Shown here piece after piece: positions 24,881 through 35,674 of a stretch of 64,000 bases of DNA. Position 1 is the first letter of the stretch. Each line of letters begins with the position of its first letter. The stretch spans positions 620,001 to 684,000 of the forward strand of contig VICG01000009.1 of the NCBI GenBank assembly GCA_008692225.1, read 5' to 3'. This DNA comes from Monilinia fructicola. Taxonomy: Eukaryota > Ascomycota > Leotiomycetes > Helotiales > Sclerotiniaceae. The notes beneath the pieces were generated by a model. That model was not told the origin of the DNA. It searched no databases and saw only the letters and a program-made list of their open reading frames with translations. The position numbers and the translations under genes were made by a program.

Positions 24881-24986
24881 TCGTCATCCTATCAAAGGGA
24901 TATATAAATCCGTTATCAATCTCTAATTTATTCAATACGATTCTAGTCTTGATTTTGCTATGGGCACGGTGATTTCCTATCCATTC

Positions 24987-25022
24987 TTGAATTGAATTGA
25001 ATTGAATTGAATTGAATTGAAC
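24987..25022. repeat. (GAATT)n microsatellite
   Basis: Six to seven copies of a 5-bp GAATT unit with two GAACT variants at the end. Confidence 0.9.
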
Positions 25023-25374
25023 TGAACTGAATGGTTTGCATGGTCAGATCTCCTTGATGACCGACGGAACCCAACCATTTGGCAGCCAACCTTGCTAATA
25101 ACTACTAGGTACTAAGTAATAACTTTCCTTTTCGTTCATCACTTCTCTTTCTAACCTGGTCTTCACTTTTTTGCCCTCTTCTCCTCGCTCCCTTCCTCCC
25201 TCTTCTTGATCTTCTCTTCATATCAATTATTCACATCAACTTTTTATTGCTTTTTCTTATTTTATTTTTATTCTTCCGACCGACATCCATCCATACATCC
25301 ATACATCCATTCATCCATTCATCCATTCATCAATCGTCGCTTTGACTTGATATGTCAAACTATTCTTATTCAAG

Positions 25375-25619
25375 ATGTCACAAATCCCTCAGTCCCCAAG
25401 TACAAAATCAAAACCAAGACCTTTATCACTTCATTCACATAGAGTTGATCATAACTCCTCTAAATTACCAAGAATACGTGATGCGCCCGATATAGTTACA
25501 CATAACGGACCATATCATCATCATCCTCCTCATCATCGTTCAACACAATCACATTCCCAATCAGCTGACTCAAAGATGGCTGCAAATCCTTCTACTACTT
25601 CCAATCCCAATCCTAATAA

Positions 25620-25654
<35 letters not shown>

Positions 25655-28322
25655 CTACTCCTGAGCAACAACCAAATAATAATTTAAAAACTTAAATCTT
25701 CGAGCTTTGATCTGAAGTTCACCGGGAATCATTCTACCGTGGCGACTCCTTTTAGTCCAACAAACCAAAATAAGAAGGAACCATTTCGCGCAAGAATATT
25801 GAGTACCTTCACGGGGAGTCCGGTTCGATCACTTAAACCATCATCATCTCGTCGAACATTATCTTATCCAACGCCTACGCCCAATAAACCTTCAACCACA
25901 ACCACAACCACAACTTCGACTACACCTACAGCTACAGCTACAGCTACAGCTACAAATAATCCAACCACAAAAACTTCAACCCGAAACCACATCAAGGATT
26001 GTCGCATTGGAAAAAAAAGTAAAGAATATACCTACTGTTACTAATGGCAAGAATGGAAATAACGTCGCATGTCGCAAAAGAAACACCAACTATGTTATCT
26101 CAAGGGTCATCTTACGTTTCACAAACTACGAATTGGGTTGCGGACCAATCCCACTTGGATCAAACTGCATCTTCTTCAACATCCTATGCACCACAATCCT
26201 CTTCAGAAAATACGCCATCGCGACCTTTAGCTTTACCGGCGAGGGCCGTCAATAGCAATAAGAAAATGGAACCAACTCTGGCAGAGAGAGAGTCTGCACT
26301 GCGGAGTTTAGAGGGTCGGGATGGTCGCAGAGAATTGTCAGATGAACGAAATTCCGATGAGGCGGACTTGTTCCTGCAGGTTGCGCAAGAGGAAGATGAT
26401 ATGAATCGTCTGAGGAACCATCCTGCCCTGAGTAGATTAGATTCTAGAAAGGTAATACATATGCTCTTATTCTCTTTTCCCGGGGTGTGCCAATTCTACC
26501 TTGCATCGGGATATTTACCACCAGTGGCTTAAAATATCTAAACTCGTCTTATTAGTCCCGCATTGGTATGCGCCAATCCCTCCCTGCCCCTAACTTCCGT
26601 GCTTCGTATCTTCGTCGTGAGCCCGATCAAGAAACGAAACCAACGGCTCGTTACGCCGAAGACGTAGAAAGTCTAGCGCAGGTAATGGGCGATAATCTGT
26701 CTGCAAGGGAAAGGGAAAGATCTTCCGCCTCAACCATCACGGTCTCAAACGAGCAAAGAAAACGATCCTTTGCCACGGCGCTATCAAATCCTACAACTCC
26801 GCGAACGAACAATCGAGAGAGCGATTACGAGCCTCAATTGCCATATGCTGGACGGCGACCCTCGGTACAAGACAGAACCATCACCGCATACCGCCAATCT
26901 AATTTATCCAATTCATATTCAGTTCCCCGGACTAATCCGTATCATTCTTCTCCACTGGTGGCGCAGCCGATGGAGATCAGTGAACAACATGAAACACAGC
27001 GTGCAACAGAAGGCACTGCGTCGACCGTGTCTACAACTGCCCCATCAACCGTTTGGGATGAACTAGATGATTTGAAATCGCGTATACATAGATTAGAATT
27101 GACCGGCAAATTACCTACAACATCTGGTGCAGCTGTCTCGCGAGCCACCAACGAGCGACCTCCTACCGCTACCACCACAGAAACTACCATGTCAACATCA
27201 CCAAAACGAGGACGTGGTAACAGCATATCCCCAACGGAAGCCCCTTCCATGGATATGTCGAAAGCCGAAAACCATCCTCTCTTGCGATCCGCCTTGGCCA
27301 ATTCGAAGCCTTTGTTGGACCCTGAAATATACAAGTCGTTGGAGGCTACCGCATACGACGCATTGGCAATTTCTGCAATGATGGGCACTTCTGGTCAGCC
27401 TGGGCCGATCTCAAGTTCTCAATCATCCGTTGGTGGCGCACATCCCAATGTGTCGGATCGACAGGTCCGCCGGAAAACCGATAGTTTGTGTCGCAGCTTA
27501 ACAGAACTTTGCTTATCATTATCGGAAAGGAGACCAAATGATCCCGATACTACCCTTACACAAATCCGACAGAACGGTAACGGTAACGGCAATGGCCAAG
27601 ATGCTGAAATCAAACAGAGTATAGAGCCAGTGAGTCCAAGGCAGCCACCTGCTGGTGATGTAGCAAGGTTAAAAGCAAGCCCGAGGTCATATAGTCGTCT
27701 CGAAGCCCGAAGAAGTAGCCTCCTCGCCCCAACAACCTTGCCAACGTTGAGATATCCCCCGCCGGAGAATGCAACACCGATGCAAAGTTTGGCTGCAGGA
27801 CGTCGCACATCTCTACTCCTTCGTAGTCGACGCGCTGACACCGAAGACCCCCAAGAATCAGTCGAAGCTCGATTTCGAGCACCTTCGAGAGCCAAGACAG
27901 ACTTTGGACGAAGGGGGGAACGAGATGAACTGCCACACCCTCCCCTGCCCGAGGATGATATGAGATATGCGTCAACCTCTTCAGCATTGGCGTTAAGACG
28001 GTCTCATACGACAGCCCTCAGTTCCAGCAGGGGAGCGCAAGCTTCTCCGCTCACACAAACAAGCACGAGCAGAAGATATTATGAACGAACGCCAGAGAGA
28101 GAGATTCTTGTGAACTCGAGTCTAGGTGGCGGCAGTGGCGGCCGTAGATATTTAGAGCGAACCCCCGAGAGGGATACCACAAGCCTTTCGGGAAGATTGG
28201 CTGAGGAACGTGGGCAGAGAAAGGTTTCGGCTCCATTAACTTTCGCCGCCAGGAGTAGAGCTGGTAGCCTTATGAGGAGCAAGGAGCCATTAGGTCCCTC
28301 TCAATCTGGTGCTTACCAGTAG
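25375..28322 (+). CDS. Large Ser/Arg-rich conserved fungal protein, function unknown (frame breaks near the 5' end)
   Basis: Exon 1 (25375-26451) and exon 2 (26556-28322) are joined by a clear intron (GTAATA ... TTATTAG), giving SRLDSRK-SRIGMRQSLPAP. Within exon 1 the frame changes: near 25684-25690 an extra A in AAAAA would restore LKLKSSSFDLKF, and a second change lies between about 26005 and 26043 next to an A8 run. Net length stays a multiple of three. The protein (about 940 residues) is mostly disordered, with poly-Thr/Ala stretches, an acidic patch DEADLFLQVAQEEDD, a short helix WDELDDLKSRIHRLELTGKLP, a helical region about HPLLRSALANSKPLLDPEIY through LCLSLSERRP, and a C-terminal duplicated RRYxERTPERE motif. 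Similar proteins in other Pezizomycotina are, as far as I recall, labelled 'LPXTG-domain' after the LTGKLP segment; that name implies no sortase function. Confidence 0.7.
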
Positions 28323-28879
28323 ATTTCATTTATGATCTCATTTGTATAAAGAAAAATTCGGAGTTTTTTTCACAGGTTTCTTTTCGGTGCGTTTCGCGCC
28401 AAGCATCATTAGGGAGGGGATTTCTTTATATTATTTTTTTATGTTATCACCATAGGGAAAGAGAAACATTTTCGAGATACCCTGGGTACATACGATGGCA
28501 CGATTAGAGGGGTTTGAGGATTACATATCAGCGAGGTTACATATCAGTGAAAGGAATTAGGGCATGCTCTTCAGGTACATATTGCTGCTTATCCTCGGCG
28601 TGTGGGTTAGCCTAGGCTATGGATTTTTGGTTGCTTGTTTACTTGCTGGTTAAATCACTTGAATTGTTGCTGGATATGGCTATTCAAATGGGAATCCGCT
28701 TTGGCATATAAGGAGACGGGATGGATTCAGGTGGATTGGCAGGAGTCCGAATTGAGCGTGACACTGCAGAGGAGATAGGCTTCTACTTATGAATGTATTA
28801 TATCATTATTCATCAGCGGTAAATACCCGTACAAAGGAAGTTTACAAGGCATTGCCAAGAGTATCATACTGTGCTATTA

Positions 28880-28924
<45 letters not shown>

Positions 28925-29722
28925 ATGCTATATGAAATGTGAATAAGTATTTTGATCAATACAAAATCTAACCTAGGTATTGACAAAGAACTCCAGCTGT
29001 TTCAAGATCAAACCACTTTACCTCTTCATGTCATCATCTGATTGTACTTTATCAATCGATCACTCTTCCTTCCTATCTCTTCTCTCATCTCTCCTCCAAA
29101 ATTCCCTTCTAGTCCAGTCCCCCAGTGAGTGTCTCTACAAGTCGGGTACAGACTGTACCACCAAAGCCAATCTAATCTACTCGGCAATCCATCATCTCTC
29201 TAATCAACATGACGAACGCCCCAATTTAACCCCACCACGATAAATTTTTTATCTTTTCTTGGGTAACTACCTAGGTACTAAATAACTCTCCTGTACATAT
29301 AAAGCTACCGTCAATTACCCACATCAATTCCCCAAGGTTTCCTCTCCCGCCCACAAGTGTACCCCGCCACACAAAAATCCCATCCGGCTTGATTGAAGAA
29401 CATCATTTTCAACGCCTCCCCCCCCCCCCGCTATTGCATGCGCATCTCGTATCCCCTGCGCAACGCATCGCATCGCATCGCATCGCGACGATCGATCTCG
29501 GAGCGCTTGAGCGCACACGGATTTTTCCGACGTCGGTTGGGGCACTCGGAGGTTTTGAGGGTCAGAGGGTTGCGGATCGGGAGGTTTGGGTTTGCGTTTG
29601 GGCTTGGGTTCGGGTGTCGTGCTTGGGCTTCTTCCGCTTCCCCTTCGTGTGTGCAGGTGTGTGTGAGGTTTGGGGGTTTGAGGGTTAGGACTTTGAGGAC
29701 GGGTTCTAGGCTGGGTTTGGGA
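28323..29722. other. Intergenic, possibly with the upstream-start extension of the Tpt1 gene
   Basis: No independent gene. It holds a GAT microsatellite at 28882-28924 and a palindromic CTACCTAGGTAC at about 29267. From 29438 an open frame runs into Tpt1; see the Tpt1 entry. Confidence 0.5.
28882..28924. repeat. (GAT)n microsatellite
   Basis: Fourteen GAT triplets, perfect. Confidence 0.92.
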
Positions 29723-31029
29723 ATGCAGACGGAAGGGGGAATGGGAATGTCGGGTGGGGATGTACAGGCTGTGGAGGCGGAGGTGGGTGGGAATACTGGG
29801 GGTGGGGGGAGAGGGAGGGGGAAGGGGAAGGGTGCTGTTAGGGGGGGTGGGGGAGGTGGTCAAAATAGGGAGGTGCTTATTAGTAAAGCGCTTTCTAAGT
29901 TGTTGAGGCATGCGGCGGTGGATGAGGGGTTGAAGTTGGATGATGAGGGTTTTGTTGGGTTGGATTTGGTGGTGAGTTTGAGAGATTTTCTTTGTGTTTT
30001 TTGTTTATTTTTTGGTGGTTCGTAGCTGGTATTTTGGGATTGGAGATGTGTGATTTGTGATTTGTGATTCAAGGAAGGTGTGGATGGTGATGTATTGGTT
30101 GAAAGAGACAGAGAAGGGGGGGGAGAAGAAGGGTGAAATGACATAGAAAGGAAAGGATGATGATCACGTGGCTATCCTCGAATTTCTACCCATCATCAGC
30201 ATAAAATGTTGAAATACAATGAACAACAGAGGAACCAAGCTTACAAAAACCACAGATGCAATGGCCACGCCTCAAGTCCCTCAAGCCAACATTCGCCGAT
30301 ATCCGCACCGCCGTCTCTGACAACGCCAAACAGCGCTTCTCGATGAAGGCCAACCCCGCGCTCCCAACACCCCCTTCTCCATCCTCGGAAAACCCGTCCG
30401 ATTGGGTCATCCGTGCTAATCAGGGCCACTCCATTGCTGTTGATTCAGCGGCACTACTCGAGCCGATTACGATTGAAAAGGGAAATGTGCCGGAAGTTTG
30501 TGTGCATGGGACGTATTTTGCGTTCTACGAGGAGATTGTGAAGAGTGGGGGCTTGAAGAAGATGGGGAGGAATCATGTGCATTTTGGAACGGGGGTTCCG
30601 GAAGATGGGGGGGTCATCAGTGGGATGAGGGGGGACGCGGAGATTTTGGTTTACGTGGATGTGAAGAAGGCTTTGGTGGAGGAGGAGGGAATGAAGTGGT
30701 GGTTGAGTGATAATGGCGTTGTGTTGACCGAGGGGGATGCGGAGGGGCTTGTGGGAACGAGATTTTGGAAGAAGGTTGTTGGCAGGAGGGAGGGTGGTAC
30801 GCTTTGGGAGGAGGGGGTTAAAATTAAGGAGTTGGATGAGAATCTAAGAGATAGAAGGGCGCCAGTGGGTAAGGGGGGGCGTGGAGGTGGAAGAGGTGGA
30901 AGAGGTGGAAGAGGCGGGAGAGGCAGTGCAAAGGGGAAAGATTCTAGGGGTGGGCGAGGTGGTGGGAATATCGCGGACAAACATCCAGATTCTGCTCCTG
31001 AAGAGCCAAAAGCTGTAGAGCAGACGTAA
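29723..31029 (+). CDS. TPT1: tRNA 2'-phosphotransferase (Tpt1/KptA family)
   Basis: Removes the 2'-phosphate left at the splice junction of ligated tRNAs, moving it to NAD+. Exon 1 ends at 29971 (GTGAGT donor) and exon 2 starts at 30256 (CACAG acceptor); the 284-nt intron is long for this window. Together they encode 340 residues from ATG 29723, or 435 from ATG 29438. Family signatures: ISKALSKLLRHAAVDEGL with the catalytic Arg-His, DNAKQRFSM, RANQGHS, VHGTYFAFYEEI and MGRNHVHF, which supply the expected R-H-R-R set. Unusual for the family, both ends are Gly/Arg-rich: GGGGRGRGKGKG near the start and RGGGRGGRGGRGGRG near the C-terminus. The upstream extension is Arg-rich without acids at first, like a mitochondrial presequence, but the GC-rich repeat there makes this uncertain. 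Start choice is therefore open. Confidence 0.9.
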
Positions 31030-31769
31030 AGATAAAGTCCCGCTCTACCCTCTGTCACATCATCACAATAAAAAAGCATAACTCAACTTCAATATCCTGT
31101 CTTTAACTACAGTACAGCACTGCATGCACTTCAACATATGAATGAAATCAATCATAGGTTAGACCAGACTTCAAACGCCAACTAGATCTTGCATGCAGGT
31201 GGGAGGCTCTGCTTTGGGGTTTTGCCGTGTTTGGATTTATGAGGGTTTAGAGGGGTGGTTTTAGATTTATATGGATAGGGGATCTGTTTTGTAAGATTGG
31301 GGATTGAAGATTTAAGATCAAAAGATACGAGAGGAAAATAAAGTGGGGGGAACGAGGGGGAAAGACAGAGGGATGCAAGAAGAAGGAGTTGGAGAGTTTT
31401 GGTCCTTACTTGCTGGGTGAGTGAGTTGTCATGCGATGTTGAGAATTGGAAGATTGGGCGTGGTGATGATGACAGTTATGATGGAGGCGATGTGAATATT
31501 TTAATAGTGAAACAAGAGTATGGTGGCTGATTTCCTGAGGGCTTATATCAATCAATAGTTAGGACATATGGGACTGAAAGGAAAGAAATATTTTAATTGT
31601 ATCCTTTGTGGATCAATTGAAAGTTTGTTTCATTATTTCGTTATTTCGTTAATTCGTGCAAACAGTGATATCTCAATACTTCTTGCGCAATCCGTCGAAA
31701 ATACAATACTGTCCTGATAACCCTTTCATAACTCATTAACGTCATTCACTCAAGCCCAAAATAATACCA
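31030..31769. other. Intergenic, between convergent Tpt1 and dsRBD genes
   Basis: No gene seen. G/A-rich sequence at about 31330-31400 and a CTACAGTACAGCACTG motif at about 31108. Confidence 0.5.
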
Positions 31770-32914
31770 TTAATTCCCAGCAATGACACTAATCTCGCCA
31801 TTTGGACTTTCACTCAGGGATGTCTCTTCTCTCTTCCTCTTTTTCTCTACATCCGCATCCGCACCCGCACCCGCAATGCTTTCTAATCTCTGCTTCTCGA
31901 TATCCTTCAAGAAACTCCAGACATGCTTTGCACAAACTTCCTTAGCCTTCTTCTTGCCATAGATATCACTGAACTCTCCAACCTTCCCAAGAACTCGCGG
32001 ATCGGATCCAAAATCCGCGTAGCCTTGATAGATTGGGATACCTTCTACCATGGGCACGATTTTATACGTGGGGACAGTGAATCCGAGGGTATGGCAGAGA
32101 TCGGGAATGAGTCCTGGGTAGGATGTTGGGGATGTGCTTCTTTCTCGTGGGGAGGTGGTGGTAGAGGTAGCGGGGACCTGCGCAGAGATTGGGGCATCTG
32201 GTTTCTTGGGTTCGGGGGTTTGTGGTGCAATAGGAAATTTTGGGAATTTGACGGCACCGGTTGAGGGCATGAGGGCTTTGGAAATCAGCCAATCGATGGC
32301 CAGTTTGGAGATGAACCGCTTGGCGTCCTTCTTGCGAGAAAAGGAAGTAAGGCTACTAATGGGCTCCGGATTTTCTTCGATGGTCACAGAGCAAATGAAT
32401 CTTTGTTCGGATATTCTAATTTCTGTGTACACTGGGCCGGGATGGATGCCTTTGCCTTGGTGGTATTCTGAGGGATGTTAGAATTCATGGTGGGCAGGTA
32501 TAGATGAATATAGTCTTGTGACCGGATCTGGTGGTGCTGACCTAGTAGCCTTCCTATCCAATTAATATTCCCCATCTCCGCCAATGCTTGACTTTCGAGG
32601 AGTATGGCACTAACATCTGGTGTATTCTTGGCCTTCTTAGTAGCTGGTGAACCACTTCGAGACTTTGTGAGTTGTGCATTTGAATTCTCCTGATCGACCC
32701 TAAGAATACGGTTAGTATAACTATATGATTGTAGGGGATGATATCTCAAACAGCCTCGAAAGACTGTTGTTCCGATATCAAGAGGAAGTATTTCATTCCC
32801 ATCAAGAACTTACTGTGCCTGCAATTCATCCTGCTCCTTCTCAAAATCATCAAGGCTCTGAAATCGAGCTCCAGAGCCTGAGTAACCAACAACTTCTGGT
32901 TGAGCAGCCGCCAT
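31770..32914 (-). CDS. Protein with two double-stranded-RNA-binding-like domains
   Basis: Exons 32814-32914, 32542-32699 and 31770-32467 join in frame to 318 residues; introns are 114 and 74 nt with GT-AG ends and a TACTAAC branch in the first. The first dsRBD-like unit runs from about residue 75 (NWIGRLLEYHQGKGIHPGPV, YTEI, RFICSVTIE) to KKDAKRFISKLAIDWLI. A second one near 185-265 has PDLCHTLGFTVPTYKIVP, then KKKAKEVCAKHVWSFL. Both show the alpha-beta-beta-beta-alpha order with the terminal KKxAK helix that contacts RNA. No nuclease, helicase or deaminase domain is attached, so it may be an RNA-binding cofactor (compare small fungal dsRBD proteins). The C-terminus has a KKRKREE basic patch, a possible nuclear signal. 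Function beyond dsRNA binding is unknown. Confidence 0.78.
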
Positions 32915-33676
32915 TCTATTTATTCGGTTTTGAATGGTGGGGAATGAAGTATACACGTTTGTAAATGATCTTTGCATCGAAAGAGAACTTCACATCTATC
33001 TCAAACTATATATTGTTTGTTTGTTCATGATTTTTTTGGTGGGGAAGGTACGGTGGTGGTGGAGTAGAGGTCGGATGAAGGAAGGTGATTGGGACTATCT
33101 GCATGTAAGCTTCCTTCCAAGGGTCCATACCTTCTTGTCGGCATGCAAGAAACCACCATACTATTGCTTATGGTTGAAGGTTGGTTTGATGGACTTTAGA
33201 TTAGATGATTGAAAGATATGAAGGATGGGGATGGGAATAACTTTATGTATATATATATATTTGTAAACGCAAAGGAGAGGGAAGTCAAGCGAAGTAGTCA
33301 AATAGATCTTATTGGGGGGGGGAGCTTTGTCTATATATATATGTATGGATGTATTCGAGTATCCAATGTCTACATGGATAGTATATATGGCCATATATGT
33401 CGATACATATGGTGCATATATTCATGCATATATATATATCTCTCTCTCTCTCTATATCCGTCTACTCTGTACAGAGTACAGTATATATTGTATATACTCG
33501 AGTAGCTCTAATACTTGTGAGCCGAACCCGAACTAAAGCCGATATACCGTACCCTTCCCTTCCTGGTGTAATCGGTATTCAATCCATCATCTTACAAGAA
33601 ACAAATACGTTGAAGCCAACAACCTCACATTAACAACTGTTGTTTCGATTCCTACCAATTATCACTTCGCTCTAAG
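32915..33676. other. Divergent promoter region, dsRBD gene / prolidase
   Basis: AT-repeat-rich (about 33245-33450) with CT dinucleotides. A perfect 16-bp palindrome TACTCTGTACAGAGTA is at 33463-33478, and TATACTCGAGTA follows at about 33494. No gene. Confidence 0.55.
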
Positions 33677-35674
33677 ATGGATCTTCAAACCCTTATGGGT
33701 TCTTTTGCTGCCCAAGAGAAGAATAGGGAGACAAGACCTTCTTCAAGTGGAAGTTGGGTCACAAAGGAGGTTGATGAGTTTGATGCTTTGTAAATAGGTT
33801 TAATTCCATTCTTGAAAGATCATATATTGATGATATAACAGATCAATAGAATACAAACCTAAACCAATTGAAAAATATCCAGGTCAGTCAATTATCAATC
33901 ACTTCTTGGCCTCATCAAAACCTTCGCCGAAAGGTGGTGTGGTTCCCACAGATAACCACCATAAAGAAAGATCATTTTACCGCGAACAGCTCAATTTACT
34001 TAATGGCGTATTCCTTGATTCTTTCTAATATACTTACTGAAAGATCAAAATAGCAAAGCTTCATGCGCGTCAAGTCAAAAAGTATCTCGGCCTTGAGGAA
34101 GGTCTCATCTATCTTCCTGGTCTACCAAGCTTCAATTATGAAGATTCTGATATGCCACCTGCTTTCCGACAACGTCGATATTTCTATTATCTTTCCGGAG
34201 TTAATCTTCCAGATTGTATTGTCACCTATAATATTCATCGCGATCAATTATGGCTTTGGATTCCTCCCCCAAATTCCGGTTCATCCGTAATATTCAATGG
34301 ATCTCTTCCCACAGCCAAAGAGATAATGGCCAAGTACGATTTTGACCATGTGGAGAAGTTACCTCATCTTGATTCATATCTCACTTGGTATGCTCATACC
34401 GAACCTGGAAAGATTCAGATTCTACATGATTTCCAGGCACCACGCATTGAATATCAAATTACCCGCAAAAATGGATGTCAGTCTATCGTCAGCAAGTCTC
34501 CATTTGATAGCTCAAAGTTAGAGGAGGCTATGAACGCAGCCAGGGCGATTAAAAGTCCCTATGAGCTTAAGATGATCCGAAAGGCTAGTGCGATCACAGC
34601 GCAAGCACATATTAATGTTCTCCGTGGACTTCGTCATTTATCTAACGAAGCAGAAATTGAAGCCATCTTCACAGCGACATGCATTGCTAAACAAGCAAAA
34701 ACTCAAGCATATGGAGTAATTGCTGGCTCTGGTGAAAATGCTAGTACTCTCCATTACATGGCCAATAATGAACCTCTCAAAGGAAGACAGCTCGTGTGTC
34801 TCGATGCAGGCTGTGAGTGGGATTGCTATGCTTCTGATGTTACCCGGACGGTTCCAATTTCGGGAAAATATACCGAAGAAGCTCAAGATATTTACGATAT
34901 TGTGGCTAAGATGCAGAATGAGTGTATTGAGATGCTGGGGCCTGGTGTTAATTATCGAGATATCCATATGCATGCTCACAAAGTTGCTCTTGAAGGACTG
35001 ATTGAATTGGGACTTGTGGAAGGTGGAACTTTTGATGAACTATACAAGTCCGGCGTTTCAGTAGCTTTCTTTCCTCACGGTGTAAGAATCTTTTTCCTCC
35101 TTTTCATCATGTGAACTCGACTGACCAATTCAGTTGGGTCATTACGTTGGTCTAGAAGTTCATGATGTGGGACCTGGAGGAAGTCGTATTACAAACCGTT
35201 TGTATGGCTTCAGTAAAAAGCCATCTGACTGGACTGACGCCTATTTCCAAATTCTCTCCAAATCTGGTGTGACTTCAGATGGTGGATCTATACTCGCAAA
35301 AGATATGGTTGTTACAGTCGAGCCTGGAATGTAAGTCTGACCTACCCACATCTGATTCCCTTCTCTGATGATCTTCAAGCTACTTCTCCCGTTACGCTCT
35401 GGAAGAAGTCTATCTCAAATCTCCTAAATACGCAAAATACATCAATAGAAAACTTTTAGAGAAGTACTACCCAGTTGGAGGTGTCCGTATCGAAGATGAT
35501 CTGTTGATTACTGAAGACGGATATGAAAACTTAACCTCTGTTCCAAAAGGCGAAGAAGCACTTAAAATTATAAATGAAGGAAAGAAACAAGAAGTAGACG
35601 AAGAAGAAGAGAGAGAGGCGAATAAAAAAGCTGCAGAATCTAGGAAAATGTCAAAGAAAGCTTGGTTTTGGTAG
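33677..35674 (+). CDS. Xaa-Pro dipeptidase/aminopeptidase (M24B, prolidase type)
   Basis: Cytosolic metallopeptidase that cleaves peptides at Xaa-Pro bonds. Five exons (33677-33789, 33842-33882, 34054-35081, 35134-35330, 35380-35674) give 557 residues. The 41-nt second exon encodes [13 protein letters not shown] and joins [11 protein letters not shown]. An AMP_N domain ([12 protein letters not shown] ... [12 protein letters not shown]) is followed by the pita-bread catalytic domain. All five metal ligands are visible: Asp in CLDAGCEWD, Asp in YASDVTRT, His in FFPHGLGHYVG, Glu in TVEPGIYF and Glu in [10 protein letters not shown]. The N-terminal 38 residues ([10 protein letters not shown]...) form an extension not needed for the fold; the start is the first ATG of exon 1 and fits the splice phase. 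The last 45 residues are Lys/Glu-rich. No frame problems. Confidence 0.93.

Larger units (their letters stand above)
15535..25374. other. 9.8-kb gene desert between divergent genes
   Basis: No open frame here has a recognisable domain or coding-like composition; the longer ones are translations of simple repeats. The stretch holds a GTTT repeat (15798-15825), a 1-kb purine block, several minisatellites and microsatellites, a MITE, and many short palindromic motifs (listed separately). It is the upstream region of both the MAPK phosphatase gene (left, minus) and the Ser/Arg-rich protein gene (right, plus). Confidence 0.6.

Noticed and set aside
24369..24935. Ile/Leu-rich 188-codon frame resembling a membrane protein
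   Set aside because: Translation of the AAT microsatellite.
29324..29911. 195-codon antisense frame over Tpt1 exon 1
   Set aside because: Shadow of the Gly/Arg-rich coding strand.
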